DNA of 59,105 bases from Thermodesulfovibrionales bacterium (GCA_020062545.1 JAGUWD010000031.1:1-59105); one strand, 5' to 3'. Shown: positions 8,844-17,915, counted from the stretch's first letter. The notes: generated by a model from the letters alone, not told the origin. A program made the numbers and translations.

Positions 8844-9999
8844 TAAAATCATAAAAAATACCATCCCACTCTCAGAGCCTGAAATATCAGGCAATGAATG
8901 GAAGTATATCAAAGATTGCCTTGATACCGGATGGGTATCGTCGGTCGGCGATTATGTGACACGTTTCGAGAGCATGGTCGCTGATTATGTGGGAACAAGA
9001 TATGCAATTGCTACTGTAAACGGAACGGCTGCACTTCATGTAAGTCTTATTGCATGTGGTATCCAACCTGACGATGAAGTTATAGTACCAACACTTACAT
9101 TTATAGCACCTGTAAATGTTGTTAAATATTGTGGTGCGTATCCTATTTTTATGGATTGCAATATAGATACTTTATGTATGGATATTCAAAAAGTTGTAGA
9201 TTTTATAAATAACGAATGTAAACAAAACAATGATGGATATACCTATAATAAGAAGACCAACAGAAGGATAAAAGCAATTATTCCTGTTCACATTTTCGGA
9301 CATCCTGTTGACATATCCCAGCTTGTTGAAATCTGTAATACAAATAATATAAGCATCATCGAGGATGCCACAGAGAGTCTCGGCTCAGAATATAAAGGCA
9401 AAAAAACCGGCTCGTTCGGAGCGGCAGGATGTTTTTCATTTAACGGTAATAAAATCATCACAACAGGCGGCGGCGGCATGATTGTTACCAATGATGAATA
9501 TTCCGCAAAAAGAATAAGACATCTGACGACACAGGCAAAAAGCGACCCCTTTGAGTATGACCATGACGAGATTGGATACAACTACCGTCTCACCAATATT
9601 CAAGCTGCCATGGGTGTTGCACAGATGGAAAGAATAAATGAATTTGTAGGCATAAAAAGAAGGAATGCGGCTTTATACAGGGAGCTTCTTGGGCATAACG
9701 ATAAAATCGAGTTTTTATGGGAGCAGCCTTGGGCAAAAAGCAATTTCTGGTTTTATACTATTAGGGTAAGGCAGCTAAACAAAAACGACCTGATAAACTT
9801 TCTTTTGTCAAAAGGGATTCAGGTCAGGCCTTTATGGAAGCCTATACATTCATTGCAGATGTATAGAGCTTGCCAGGCATATAAGATAGAAAATACCGAT
9901 AAAGCCTATGAGACATGTATAAACCTTCCGTGTAGCATCGGACTTAAACAAAAGGATATAGAGAGCATTTCTTCCAATATTTTGAAATTCCTTACTTAA
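8836..9999 (+). CDS. legC: LegC-type PLP-dependent aminotransferase (DegT/DnrJ/EryC1)
   Basis: This 387-residue protein transfers an amino group to the C4 keto group of the LegB product. The LegC-like N-terminus IPLSEPEISGNEWKYI and TGWVSSVGDYV are present, followed by TVNGTAALHVSL, PVHIFGHPVD and IEDATESLGSEYKGK. The PLP-binding lysine sits in SFNGNKIITTGGGG (Lys about 206), and YNYRLTNIQAAMG follows. Length is normal for the family. It overlaps legB by 8 bases and is followed after 19 bases by the acetyltransferase. Confidence 0.87.
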   Translation: MFDKIIKNTIPLSEPEISGNEWKYIKDCLDTGWVSSVGDYVTRFESMVADYVGTRYAIATVNGTAALHVSLIACGIQPDDEVIVPTLTFIAPVNVVKYCGAYPIFMDCNIDTLCMDIQKVVDFINNECKQNNDGYTYNKKTNRRIKAIIPVHIFGHPVDISQLVEICNTNNISIIEDATESLGSEYKGKKTGSFGAAGCFSFNGNKIITTGGGGMIVTNDEYSAKRIRHLTTQAKSDPFEYDHDEIGYNYRLTNIQAAMGVAQMERINEFVGIKRRNAALYRELLGHNDKIEFLWEQPWAKSNFWFYTIRVRQLNKNDLINFLLSKGIQVRPLWKPIHSLQMYRACQAYKIENTDKAYETCINLPCSIGLKQKDIESISSNILKFLT

Positions 10000-10018
10000 A
10001 GAAAAAAACAGTCCTATT

Positions 10019-10645
10019 ATGAATAAAATAGTTCTGATTGGAGGCGGTGGACATGCAGGGGTTTTAATTGACCTTATCAATATGTCCAGAAGTTATCAGA
10101 TCGCTGGAATACTCGATCCTAATATCCGTCCTCAATCAAAGCGTTTTGGAATTACCGTTATGGGAGATGACAGTCTTCTGCTTGAATTATATGGTAAAGG
10201 TATCCGCAATGCCTGTGTTGCGGTTGGAAGTGTTAAAGACAATGATAAGAGAAAAGCGTTGTATGAGAAGGTTAAACAAGCAGGATTCTCTGTTCCTTTT
10301 TTAGTGCATACAAAGTCTATTATCCCTGTAGATTTGCAAATCTCTGAGGGGGTTCAGATAATGGCAGGGGCAATTATTCAGCCCAACAGTTTTATAGGCA
10401 GCAATACGATTATAAATACAGGAAGCATAATCGAGCATAACTGCAATATTGGAAGCCATGTGCATGTGTGTCCGGGTGCGATAATATCCGGAGGATGCAC
10501 AGTTCATAACGAAGCATTTATAGGTGCTGGAGCAACTGTGATACATGGAATAACAATCGGCAGAAACGCTGTTGTTGCGGCAGGAGCAGTAGTAGTGAAA
10601 GACGTGCCTGATAATTCTATTGTCTCGGGGATTCCAGCAAAATGA
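10019..10645 (+). CDS. NeuD/PglD/LegH-type sugar O/N-acetyltransferase
   Basis: This is a 208-residue protein with an N-terminal Rossmann-like part (KIVLIGGGGHAGVLIDLI, about 1-80) and a C-terminal left-handed beta-helix of hexapeptide repeats (about 90-205: VQIMAGAIIQPNSFIGSNT, INTGSIIEHNCNIGSHVHV, NAVVAAGAVVVKDVPDN). In the legionaminate pathway such an enzyme adds the acetyl group at the 4-amino position. The protein ends at GIPAK, a little short of the usual C-terminus, because the stop overlaps the next start codon. The position between legC and legI supports a LegH role. Confidence 0.83.
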   Translation: MNKIVLIGGGGHAGVLIDLINMSRSYQIAGILDPNIRPQSKRFGITVMGDDSLLLELYGKGIRNACVAVGSVKDNDKRKALYEKVKQAGFSVPFLVHTKSIIPVDLQISEGVQIMAGAIIQPNSFIGSNTIINTGSIIEHNCNIGSHVHVCPGAIISGGCTVHNEAFIGAGATVIHGITIGRNAVVAAGAVVVKDVPDNSIVSGIPAK

Positions 10646-11643
10646 GGACTTTTATTATTGCAGAGGCCGGCGTTAATCATAATGGCGATTGGGATACTGC
10701 TATGAAGCTTATTGATGCAGCATCAGAGGCAGGGGCTGATGCGATTAAATTTCAGACATTCAAAACAGAGAACTTAGTAAGCAGGTCGGCCCAGAAGGCC
10801 GAATACCAGAAGATAACAACATGGAAAACAGAGACTCAATTTGAGATGTTAAAAAAGTTGGAGTTATCCGAAAAGGCACACTATGATCTCTTTCAATATT
10901 GTCAGCAGAGAAAAATAATGTTTATGTCTACACCATTCGACATAGAAAGCATAGATTTTTTGAATAACCTCGGTCTTGAATTATTCAAGATTCCGTCGGG
11001 GGAGATAACGAATCTGCCTTACTTAAGGAAGATCGGAAAATTTAATAAAAAAGTAATTCTTTCCACCGGAATGGCTGATCTTGGAGAGATAGAGGATGCC
11101 TTGAATGTTTTGACAGAATCAGGTACTCCAAAAAATAATATAGTAGTTCTTCATTGCAATACAGAATATCCAACTCCTTATGAAGATGTAAATCTTCAAG
11201 CTATGCTTACTATAAAAGAGGCATTTAAAGTAAATGTGGGATATTCAGATCATACAATTGGAATAGAAATCCCAATTGCTGCTGTGGCGCTTGGTGCTGA
11301 TGTTATAGAAAAACACTTTACATTAGATAAAAATATGCCCGGTCCGGATCACAAAACATCGTTAGAGCCAAAAGAACTTAAAACTATGGTGGAAGCTATA
11401 AGAAATATTGAAAAGGCCCTCGGAGACGGCGTTAAAAAAGTTTCTGCATCAGAACTAAAAAATAGGCCGATTGTAAGAAAAAGTATAGTAGCGGCAAGGC
11501 ATATAAAAAAGGGAGAAGTTTTTACAGGGGAAAATATTACTGTAAAAAGACCGGGAGAAGGCATTAGTCCTATGAAATGGGACATAATTATAGGCAGAAG
11601 GGCATCTAAAGCTTTTAAAAAGGATGAACAAATAGAGTTATGA
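10642..11643 (+). CDS. legI: N,N'-diacetyllegionaminate synthase (NeuB family), stand-alone
   Basis: This 333-residue protein condenses a 6-deoxy-N-acetylhexosamine derivative with phosphoenolpyruvate. NeuB motifs are IIAEAGVNHNGDWDTA, AIKFQTFK, FMSTPFD, FKIPSGEITNLP, ILSTGMADLGEIEDAL, VVLHCNTEYPTP, GYSDHTIGIE, EKHFTLDKNMPGPDHKTSLEP. A C-terminal SAF domain (about 275-333: KKGEVFTGENITVKRPG) follows. It has the standard length, unlike the fused paralogue at 5965. Gene overlaps of 4 bases on both sides show translational coupling with the acetyltransferase and the epimerase. Confidence 0.88.
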   Translation: MRTFIIAEAGVNHNGDWDTAMKLIDAASEAGADAIKFQTFKTENLVSRSAQKAEYQKITTWKTETQFEMLKKLELSEKAHYDLFQYCQQRKIMFMSTPFDIESIDFLNNLGLELFKIPSGEITNLPYLRKIGKFNKKVILSTGMADLGEIEDALNVLTESGTPKNNIVVLHCNTEYPTPYEDVNLQAMLTIKEAFKVNVGYSDHTIGIEIPIAAVALGADVIEKHFTLDKNMPGPDHKTSLEPKELKTMVEAIRNIEKALGDGVKKVSASELKNRPIVRKSIVAARHIKKGEVFTGENITVKRPGEGISPMKWDIIIGRRASKAFKKDEQIEL

Positions 11644-12806
11644 AACGCAAAATTTGTGTTATAACCGGATCGAGGGCAGAATACGGCCATTTATATTGGA
11701 TAATAAAAGGCATTTATGATGCCCCTGAACTTGAGCTGCAGTTGATTGTTACAGGCATGCACCTCTCTCCTGAATTCGGTCTGACTGTAAGAGAAATAGA
11801 AAAAGACGGTTTCCCAATTGCTGAACGGGTGGAAATGCTGCTTTCTTCCGATACGGAAACTGCAATAGCAACATCTATGGGGATTGGCATGATAGGCTTT
11901 GCAAAGGCTTATGAGCATTTGATGCCCGATATTATCGTTGTTCTTGGCGACCGTTTTGAGATTCATGCAGCAGTAAGCGCGGCTCTTCCCTTCAGAATAC
12001 CCGTAGCGCACATACATGGCGGGGAATCCACCGAAGGAGCCATCGATGAACTCATGAGACATGCAATAACAAAGATGAGTCATATTCACTTTGCTTCTAC
12101 GGAAAAGTATAAAGAAAAAATAATACAGATGGGTGAATTGCCTGAGAATGTTTTTTGTTTTGGTGCACCAGGATTGGATCATATATATAAACTGAAACTT
12201 ATGAATGAAAGGGAATTATCCGGTACGCTTGGCATACCTTATGGCAGAAAAATCGGTATAGTCACATACCATCCTGTTACTCTTGAAAAAAATACTTCTG
12301 AAACACATATATCCGAATTGTTGGAAGCTATACAAAAATTTCCTGATATATTTTGGGTTTTTACAATGCCAAATGCAGATACCAGAGGCAGAATTATAGG
12401 AAGAAAGATAGAAGATTTTTTAAATAAAAATCCTGATAGAGGGAATCTATTCGCTTCACTTGGACAGTTCAGGTATCTGTCGTTGATGAAACACGCATCC
12501 GTCATGGTCGGAAATTCTTCAAGCGGGCTTATAGAGGCTCCGTCATTTAAGTTGCCTGTTGTGAACATTGGATACAGACAATCGGGAAGAGTTCGCGGGC
12601 AAAATGTTATAGATATTGCAGAATGTAAGAAAGAGAATATCATCGCTGCAATAAAGAAGGCTCTATCCTTAGAATTCAGAAAATCTTTAAAAGCTACGGG
12701 AAACCCTTATGGAAAGGGGAATGCGAGCAAAAATATAGTGAAAAAACTAAAGACCATTCGGATAGATGAGACTCTAATAAAAAAGAAATTTTGCAAGAGG
12801 TTATAA
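11640..12806 (+). CDS. Hydrolysing NDP-sugar 2-epimerase (NeuC/LegG type)
   Basis: This is a 388-residue GT-B-like epimerase that releases NDP and inverts C2 to give a ManNAc-type sugar for the NeuB enzyme. Motifs: VITGSRAEYGHLYWI, VTGMHLSPEFGLT, VVLGDRFEIHAA, VAHIHGGESTEGAIDE, FCFGAPGLDHI, TYHPVTLE, MVGNSSSGLIEAPSFKLPVVNIG and GRVRGQNVID. These match the NeuC subfamily rather than WecB. It is coupled to legI by a 4-base overlap and followed by a 65-bp gap before ptmE. Confidence 0.88.
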   Translation: MKRKICVITGSRAEYGHLYWIIKGIYDAPELELQLIVTGMHLSPEFGLTVREIEKDGFPIAERVEMLLSSDTETAIATSMGIGMIGFAKAYEHLMPDIIVVLGDRFEIHAAVSAALPFRIPVAHIHGGESTEGAIDELMRHAITKMSHIHFASTEKYKEKIIQMGELPENVFCFGAPGLDHIYKLKLMNERELSGTLGIPYGRKIGIVTYHPVTLEKNTSETHISELLEAIQKFPDIFWVFTMPNADTRGRIIGRKIEDFLNKNPDRGNLFASLGQFRYLSLMKHASVMVGNSSSGLIEAPSFKLPVVNIGYRQSGRVRGQNVIDIAECKKENIIAAIKKALSLEFRKSLKATGNPYGKGNASKNIVKKLKTIRIDETLIKKKFCKRL

Positions 12807-12871
12807 TTATAATGAGATTAGGCGTAAAATACGCAGAAGCGTTTATGTTTTTAAAAGAGATATGGTGATAT

Positions 12872-13960
12872 ATGAATAAAGCAAAACTAAAATCTCTTTT
12901 GATCTTTCCTGATGTTACAATCAAACAGGCTATGCAGAAGCTCAATGAAACTGCTGAAAGGATACTTTTTGTTGTAAATAAACAAGACAAACTATTAGGA
13001 ACTATAACAGATGGAGATATTCGAAGGGCAATAATCAAAGGACTGGAATTTACAGATAAGATAGAAAATGTAATGTATAAAGACTTTATTGCTGTTACAT
13101 CTGATGTTCCTGAAATAATAGAGCATGCTAAACACTTAATGCTTGAACATAAGATTGAACAGATTCCGGTATTAGATGATATGGGAATAATACAGGATGT
13201 CCTGTTGTGGATTAATATTCTTGGAGATAAAAGGCGGACATTACCCAAGAAGTTTTTTGAAAATCAAGTTGTAATTATGGCTGGCGGTAAAGGCACAAGG
13301 CTTGACCCATTTACGAAAATACTTCCCAAGCCCCTCATACCGATCCATAATAAGCCTATTATTGAGCATATTATGGATCGATTCTATAAAAATGGCTTCA
13401 ATAAATTTATTTTAATACTTAATTACAAAAAAGAGATGATAAAGCTGTACTTTGGCGAGAACAATCTCCCTTACAATATCAGCTTTGTTGAAGAAAACGA
13501 TTATTGCGGTACTGCCGGCGGATTGTCATTGCTGAAAAATACTTTAAAACAGACATTCATAGTTACTAACTGCGATACAATACTGGAAGGCGAGTATATA
13601 GATTTCTTAAACTGGCACAAGGAAAGGCGTAACCTAATGACGATAGTCGGTTCTCACAAGGAAATAACAGTGCCTTATGGTGTTTTGAATATGGGTGACG
13701 GTTCACTCGTCGGGATAGATGAAAAGCCAAAGATAGACTTATTTGTTAATACAGGCACTTATATTTTTGAACCTGTTATCCTTGACCTCATTAATGAAAA
13801 TGAACATATTGACATGGATAAATTTATAGCCAGGGTTAAGGACAGTCATAATGCGAAAGTCGGCGTTTTTCCGCATTGGGGAGGCTGGTTTGATATAGGA
13901 CAGTGGGATGAATACAGAAGAAGCCTGAAACATATCGGGGAGCAGAGCGATGAGTTATAA
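12872..13960 (+). CDS. ptmE: PtmE-like CBS-domain sugar-1-phosphate nucleotidyltransferase
   Basis: This is a 362-residue protein. Residues about 1-120 form a pair of CBS domains (LFVVNKQDKLLGTITDGDIRRAI; HKIEQIPVLDDMGIIQDVL). Residues about 128-355 form a nucleotidyltransferase (VVIMAGGKGTRLDPFTKILPKPLIPI, HIMDRFYKNGF, FIVTNCDT, EKPKIDLFVNTGTYIFEP, WFDIGQWDEY). This architecture matches Campylobacter PtmE, which makes a GDP-aminosugar for the legionaminate route; the substrate here is inferred from that. The CBS pair suggests nucleotide-dependent regulation. It overlaps the next gene by 11 bases. Confidence 0.8.
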   Translation: MNKAKLKSLLIFPDVTIKQAMQKLNETAERILFVVNKQDKLLGTITDGDIRRAIIKGLEFTDKIENVMYKDFIAVTSDVPEIIEHAKHLMLEHKIEQIPVLDDMGIIQDVLLWINILGDKRRTLPKKFFENQVVIMAGGKGTRLDPFTKILPKPLIPIHNKPIIEHIMDRFYKNGFNKFILILNYKKEMIKLYFGENNLPYNISFVEENDYCGTAGGLSLLKNTLKQTFIVTNCDTILEGEYIDFLNWHKERRNLMTIVGSHKEITVPYGVLNMGDGSLVGIDEKPKIDLFVNTGTYIFEPVILDLINENEHIDMDKFIARVKDSHNAKVGVFPHWGGWFDIGQWDEYRRSLKHIGEQSDEL

Positions 13961-14723
13961 GGGTTTGTTTTCATGCGAGGATAAGGTGGCGCTTATTACA
14001 GGCGGAGCAGGCCTGCTGGGCAGAGAGATAGCAAAGGCCTTATATGATTTTGGCGCCAGGGTTTACATCGGCGATGTAGATGAGAAAAAAGCCAAAGAGA
14101 TTTCAGAAGACACCAGAATCGGATATGTGCAGTTTGATATAACATCAGAAGATTCAATAAGAAAAGCCTTGGAAACTGTAATCAGGGATAACGGCAGACT
14201 TGATATTATGGTAAATAGCGCCTACCCGAGAACCAAAGACTGGGGGAACAAAATTGAAAAGGTATCATTTGAGTCGTGGAAGAACAATCTCGACAGCCAT
14301 CTGGGTGGTTATTTCTTCTGCTGCCGGAAGGCTGCAGAACAGATGAAGCAGCAGGGTGGTGGCACAATTATCAATATGGCCTCAATCTACGGAGTTGTAG
14401 CCCCTGATTTTTCCATATACGAAGGAACAGAAATGACGATGCCGGTTGCATATTCAGCTATAAAAGGCGGGATAATTGCGCTGACAAGATATATCGCAAC
14501 ATATTATGCAAAATATAATGTAAGGGCAAATGCAGTTTCTCCGGGAGGCATCTTTGACAACCATGAAGAGACTTTTGTTAGAAAATATTCGGACAAAACC
14601 CCGCTTGGTAGGATGGGCAGGCCTTCTGAGATTACAGGGGCAGTGGTATTTCTTGCTTCTGAAGCATCATCCTATGTTACTGGTCAGAACCTGATTGTGG
14701 ACGGAGGATGGACTGCATGGTAA
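13950..14723 (+). CDS. ptmA: PtmA-like short-chain dehydrogenase/reductase
   Basis: This 257-residue classical SDR has the cofactor motif TGGAGLLGREIAKAL, VNSAYPRTKDWG after the NNAG-equivalent strand (here NSAY), the catalytic serine in NMASIYGVVAP, the Tyr-x3-Lys motif YSAIKGG, and the C-terminal SPGGIFDN and VTGQNLIVDGGWTAW. The neighbouring ptmE and legF genes reproduce the Campylobacter ptm group, in which this protein participates in legionaminic acid supply. Its exact reaction is not evident from the sequence. Confidence 0.78.
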   Translation: MSYKGLFSCEDKVALITGGAGLLGREIAKALYDFGARVYIGDVDEKKAKEISEDTRIGYVQFDITSEDSIRKALETVIRDNGRLDIMVNSAYPRTKDWGNKIEKVSFESWKNNLDSHLGGYFFCCRKAAEQMKQQGGGTIINMASIYGVVAPDFSIYEGTEMTMPVAYSAIKGGIIALTRYIATYYAKYNVRANAVSPGGIFDNHEETFVRKYSDKTPLGRMGRPSEITGAVVFLASEASSYVTGQNLIVDGGWTAW

Positions 14724-14742
14724 GGGGATTTATTTCTTATTT

Positions 14743-15690
14743 ATGAAGGCACTGGTTGTTGGCTGTGGAGCGTCAGGCAGGAGGCATATCAGCAACCTGT
14801 TACAGTTAAAAAATATTGAGGGCATATCTGTTTATACAAAAAATAAGGAATGCCTTAAGGGCTTGAAAGGCGATGGGAAGATTAACATTATAAATGCACT
14901 GGATAATATAGAAGCCGACTTCGCAATTATTGCTAACGAGACCTATAGACATATAGATACCGCCCTTTCCCTTGCTGCTAAAGGCATGGATCTATTTATC
15001 GAAAAGCCGCTTTCACACAACATGAATAAGGTGGATGAGTTAAAGAAAATAGCCAAAAGGGAAAAAATAAAGATATTTATAGGTTATAACTTGCGGTATC
15101 TCGGAGCTATTAAGTATGTAAAGGAGGCGCTGTCCCAAAAAATCATCGGAGATCTTTATTTTGCCAAAATAGAAGTTGGGCAATTCTTGCCGCTATGGAG
15201 GCCTGACAGAGATTACAGGAATTCTTATAGTGCCAGTGAGGCAAAAGGCGGAGGCGTAGCCCTGGATTTATCCCATGAGATTGATTACATGCGGTACCTT
15301 TTTGGAGACCCCTGTACATGGAAAGTACTTAAGGCCAGGGTCAGTAAATTAGAAATAGATTCAGATGACGTATTTGAAGGCATATACAAATACAATAATA
15401 ATTTCATCTGTAATGTCCATATGGATTACCTGCAGAAGGATAAAAAACGTGAAATAAGGATAGTTGGAAGCGAAGGGATGTTGCACGGCGACTTAGTAGG
15501 CAAAAGTATCAGGATAATAAAAGGCGATAAAGAAACAGTTATGAATGACAGGGATATGTTTGATATTGACAGGACTTATATGGATGAGTTGAAGCATTTT
15601 ATCGGAGCCGCAGAAAAAGATATAATACCTGATATTACGCTGGATGATGGCATTAATGCCTTAAAACTGCTTGAGGATGGAAATGTATAA
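14743..15690 (+). CDS. Gfo/Idh/MocA-family sugar oxidoreductase
   Basis: This is a 315-residue protein if started at ATG 14743; an in-frame GTG at 14695 would overlap ptmA and precede the Rossmann motif by 16 residues. The NAD(P)-binding fold is LVVGCGASGRRHISNLLQL. The family EKP motif is present (LFIEKPLSHNMNKVDEL), and the substrate domain has GYNLRYLGAIKYVK and GGGVALDLSHEIDYMRYLFG. It probably oxidises or reduces a nucleotide-linked or free sugar. Position between ptmA and the CMP-transferase suggests the PtmF-like role in the legionaminate module; that role is an inference. Confidence 0.75.
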   Translation: MKALVVGCGASGRRHISNLLQLKNIEGISVYTKNKECLKGLKGDGKINIINALDNIEADFAIIANETYRHIDTALSLAAKGMDLFIEKPLSHNMNKVDELKKIAKREKIKIFIGYNLRYLGAIKYVKEALSQKIIGDLYFAKIEVGQFLPLWRPDRDYRNSYSASEAKGGGVALDLSHEIDYMRYLFGDPCTWKVLKARVSKLEIDSDDVFEGIYKYNNNFICNVHMDYLQKDKKREIRIVGSEGMLHGDLVGKSIRIIKGDKETVMNDRDMFDIDRTYMDELKHFIGAAEKDIIPDITLDDGINALKLLEDGNV

Positions 15691-16384
15691 AGGAAATGCC
15701 ATATTGTGCGTAATACCGGCAAGGGGCGGATCAAAAGGCTTGCCAGGAAAGAATATAAAAAAACTTGTAGGGAAGCCTCTGATCGCATATACCATTGAAC
15801 ATGCAAGAAAGTCAAAATATATAGACCGGATAATCGTTTCAACAGACAGTATGGAAATAGCGGATATCTCCAAACAATACGGGGCCGAAGTCCCGTTCAT
15901 AAGGCCAAAGGAACTTGCTTCAGACGATAGCAGCATTTTTGATGTCCTGCTTCATACGATGGACTGGATGGAGAACAGAGAGAGATATTTATTCAATATT
16001 CTGGTACTCCTCCATGCAACTGCACCGCTAAGAATCCCAGAGGATATAGACAACTGCATAGAGATGCTGGTAAAGGAACAGGCGGATAATGTATTTTCCG
16101 TGGCTGAAGCACATAGGAATCCGTATTTCAATATGGTGGAAATTTATGGAAATGGAAAGATAGGACTTGTAAAAGAAGGCAGTTTTGTCACAAGACAATC
16201 TGCTCCGAAAGTCTTTGATATAAATGCATCGGTTTATGTATGGTGGAAAGATGTATTCAAGAAAAAGAAGAGTATTTTTTCAGAGAATACCCAAATTTAT
16301 ATTATGCCCAAAGAACGTTCTATAGACATAGACGATGCTATTGATTTTAAGATAGCAGAGATGCTCCTCAAGAATGCAGGATAG
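15683..16384 (+). CDS. legF: CMP-N,N'-diacetyllegionaminic acid synthase
   Basis: This 233-residue cytidylyltransferase is read from ATG 15683; TTG 15671 and ATG 15677 are in frame, but GAGG at 15673-15676 spaces best to 15683. Motifs: [71 protein letters not shown] and SIDIDDAIDF. It resembles LegF/PtmB. It is the second CMP-nonulosonate synthetase of the locus; the first is at 5271. It overlaps the upstream oxidoreductase by 8 bases and the downstream unknown gene by 11. Confidence 0.85.
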   Translation: MYKGNAILCVIPARGGSKGLPGKNIKKLVGKPLIAYTIEHARKSKYIDRIIVSTDSMEIADISKQYGAEVPFIRPKELASDDSSIFDVLLHTMDWMENRERYLFNILVLLHATAPLRIPEDIDNCIEMLVKEQADNVFSVAEAHRNPYFNMVEIYGNGKIGLVKEGSFVTRQSAPKVFDINASVYVWWKDVFKKKKSIFSENTQIYIMPKERSIDIDDAIDFKIAEMLLKNAG

Positions 16385-17369
16385 ACCTAATAAAAGATTT
16401 CAGAAGTTTCCGATGTTTGAAAGAAATGCCCTCGATATAAAACCCTTATCCGACAGGGAGCATGATTTGGACATATCGGTTATAAAGAATATTGCTATTG
16501 GTAAAAGGCAGATAGATAGCAAGCTTAAAAAGGTTGCAGAACGAATTGTCAGTGCAAGAGAAAATAAGGCAGCAATAATCATGATGATGGGTGGGCATGT
16601 TGTTAGGTCTGGAGTGCAAAAATATATTATAGACCTTATGGAAAGAGGCTTTATTTCATGCCTCGCCATGAACGGCTCTGTCATGATACATGATTTTGAA
16701 TTTGCGCTTATCGGTGCTACAACAGAGAGTGTTTCAAGATATATAAGAGAAGGACAGTTCGGTTTATGGCATGAAACAGGGCGGATAAATGATATTATTA
16801 ATGAGGCATATAAAAACAGCATGGGAATGGGGGAGGCTGTAGGGGAGGCAATATTTAAAGGAGAGTTCCCCTACAAGGATGTAAGCATTTTAGCAGCAGG
16901 CTACAGGCTTAATATTCCTGTTACTGTTCACGTCGGCATAGGATACGACATCATACATGAACATCCTAATTGCAGCGGCGCTGCAACAGGAGATACATCA
17001 TACCGCGATTTCCTGAGATTTGCAAAAATTATAGAGAGTTTGGAGGGTGGGGTAGTAATGAATTTCGGCAGCGCTGTAATGGCTCCTGAGGTTTACTTAA
17101 AAGCGCTCAGTATGGCAAGAAATGCTGCAATGCGGCATGGCAGACAAATTAAACGATTCGCTACCCTTGTCTGCGACCTCCATGAATTGCCTGAAGACTT
17201 TAGAACCGAACCCGACAAAAACAACCCGGCCTATTATTTTCGACCGTGGAAAACCATGCTGGTCAGAACCGTGGCTGATGGAGGCGAAAGTTTTTATGTA
17301 AAGGGAAAACATTCAGAAACTATACCATCACTATGGCATGCGATAAATGAGGCTGCAAAAGGCACATAA
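16374..17369 (+). CDS. Uncharacterised protein with possible deoxyhypusine-synthase-like NAD-binding fold
   Basis: This is a 331-residue soluble protein. I do not recognise a characterised family with certainty. Visible features are a glycine/methionine-rich strand-loop (AAIIMMMGGHVVRSGVQKYI), an AMNGSVMIHDFEFALIGATTESV segment, GMGEAVGEAI, PVTVHVGIGYDIIHEHPNCSG, and a second strand-loop GGVVMNFGSAVMAPEVYLKAL. The pattern of Gly-rich loops after hydrophobic strands and a His/Asp-rich centre recalls DHS-like NAD/FAD-binding proteins. Its place directly after legF and before the heptose module, with overlapping translation, argues for a sugar-related role rather than eIF5A modification. It may be a new enzyme of the locus. 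Confidence 0.55.
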   Translation: MQDRPNKRFQKFPMFERNALDIKPLSDREHDLDISVIKNIAIGKRQIDSKLKKVAERIVSARENKAAIIMMMGGHVVRSGVQKYIIDLMERGFISCLAMNGSVMIHDFEFALIGATTESVSRYIREGQFGLWHETGRINDIINEAYKNSMGMGEAVGEAIFKGEFPYKDVSILAAGYRLNIPVTVHVGIGYDIIHEHPNCSGAATGDTSYRDFLRFAKIIESLEGGVVMNFGSAVMAPEVYLKALSMARNAAMRHGRQIKRFATLVCDLHELPEDFRTEPDKNNPAYYFRPWKTMLVRTVADGGESFYVKGKHSETIPSLWHAINEAAKGT

Positions 17370-17414
17370 GAATTGATAAAATAAAACACTTAATATTATT
17401 ATAATTAAATTTTT

Positions 17415-17915
17415 ATGAAAATAAAGAGCCTTAAAGAACTATCTTTAATAATACAGAAATTAAAATCTGAAGGAAAGAAGGTCGTACTTTGTCATGGATG
17501 TTTTGATCTCATGCACCCCGGGCATATTAAGTATTTTCAAGCTGCAAAAAAAATGGGTGATGTGCTTTTAGTAACAGTGACTCCTGATGTATATGTAGAC
17601 AAAGGACAGGATAGACCTGTTTTTAATGAAAATCTGAGGGCGGAGTGTATAGCTGCTTTGGAGTGCGTTGATTATGTCTCTATCAACAAATGGCCGACCG
17701 CAGAAGAAACCCTGAGATTATTAAAGCCTGATATATATGTCAAAGGGCAGGAATTTGAAAATCTGGAGGACAAAACAGGAAAGATTCAGAAAGAATATAA
17801 AGTTCTTCAGGAAATCGGAGCAGAGATGAGATTTACCCATGAAATAGTATTTTCATCGACACAACTGATCAATAAATATTTTCTGAAAAAGCAGGATGCA
17901 AATGGAACAATATAA
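17415..17915 (+). CDS. RfaE/TagD-like cytidylyltransferase-fold nucleotidyltransferase
   Basis: This 166-residue protein has an intact nucleotidyl-transfer HxGH motif in CHGCFDLMHPGHIKYFQAA (His34-His37), plus VTVTPDVYVDKGQDRPVF, LRAECIAALECVDYVSI, LLKPDIYVKGQEF and FSSTQLINKYF. It resembles the nucleotidyltransferase half of HldE and TagD, and would add a nucleotide to a heptose-1-P or polyol-phosphate. The downstream gene begins with a paralogous domain in which the second His is replaced, so this protein may supply the activity. It overlaps that gene by 20 bases. Confidence 0.82.
   Translation: MKIKSLKELSLIIQKLKSEGKKVVLCHGCFDLMHPGHIKYFQAAKKMGDVLLVTVTPDVYVDKGQDRPVFNENLRAECIAALECVDYVSINKWPTAEETLRLLKPDIYVKGQEFENLEDKTGKIQKEYKVLQEIGAEMRFTHEIVFSSTQLINKYFLKKQDANGTI

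Noticed and set aside
16374..17369. True deoxyhypusine synthase
   Set aside because: The context is bacterial glycan synthesis, and I could not see the characteristic active-site lysine region with confidence, so only a fold-level resemblance is claimed.
17630..17656. Third copy of the GGGCGGAGCAGT leader element
   Set aside because: Only GAGGGCGGAGTG is shared, it lies inside a coding region, and there is no hairpin before it.
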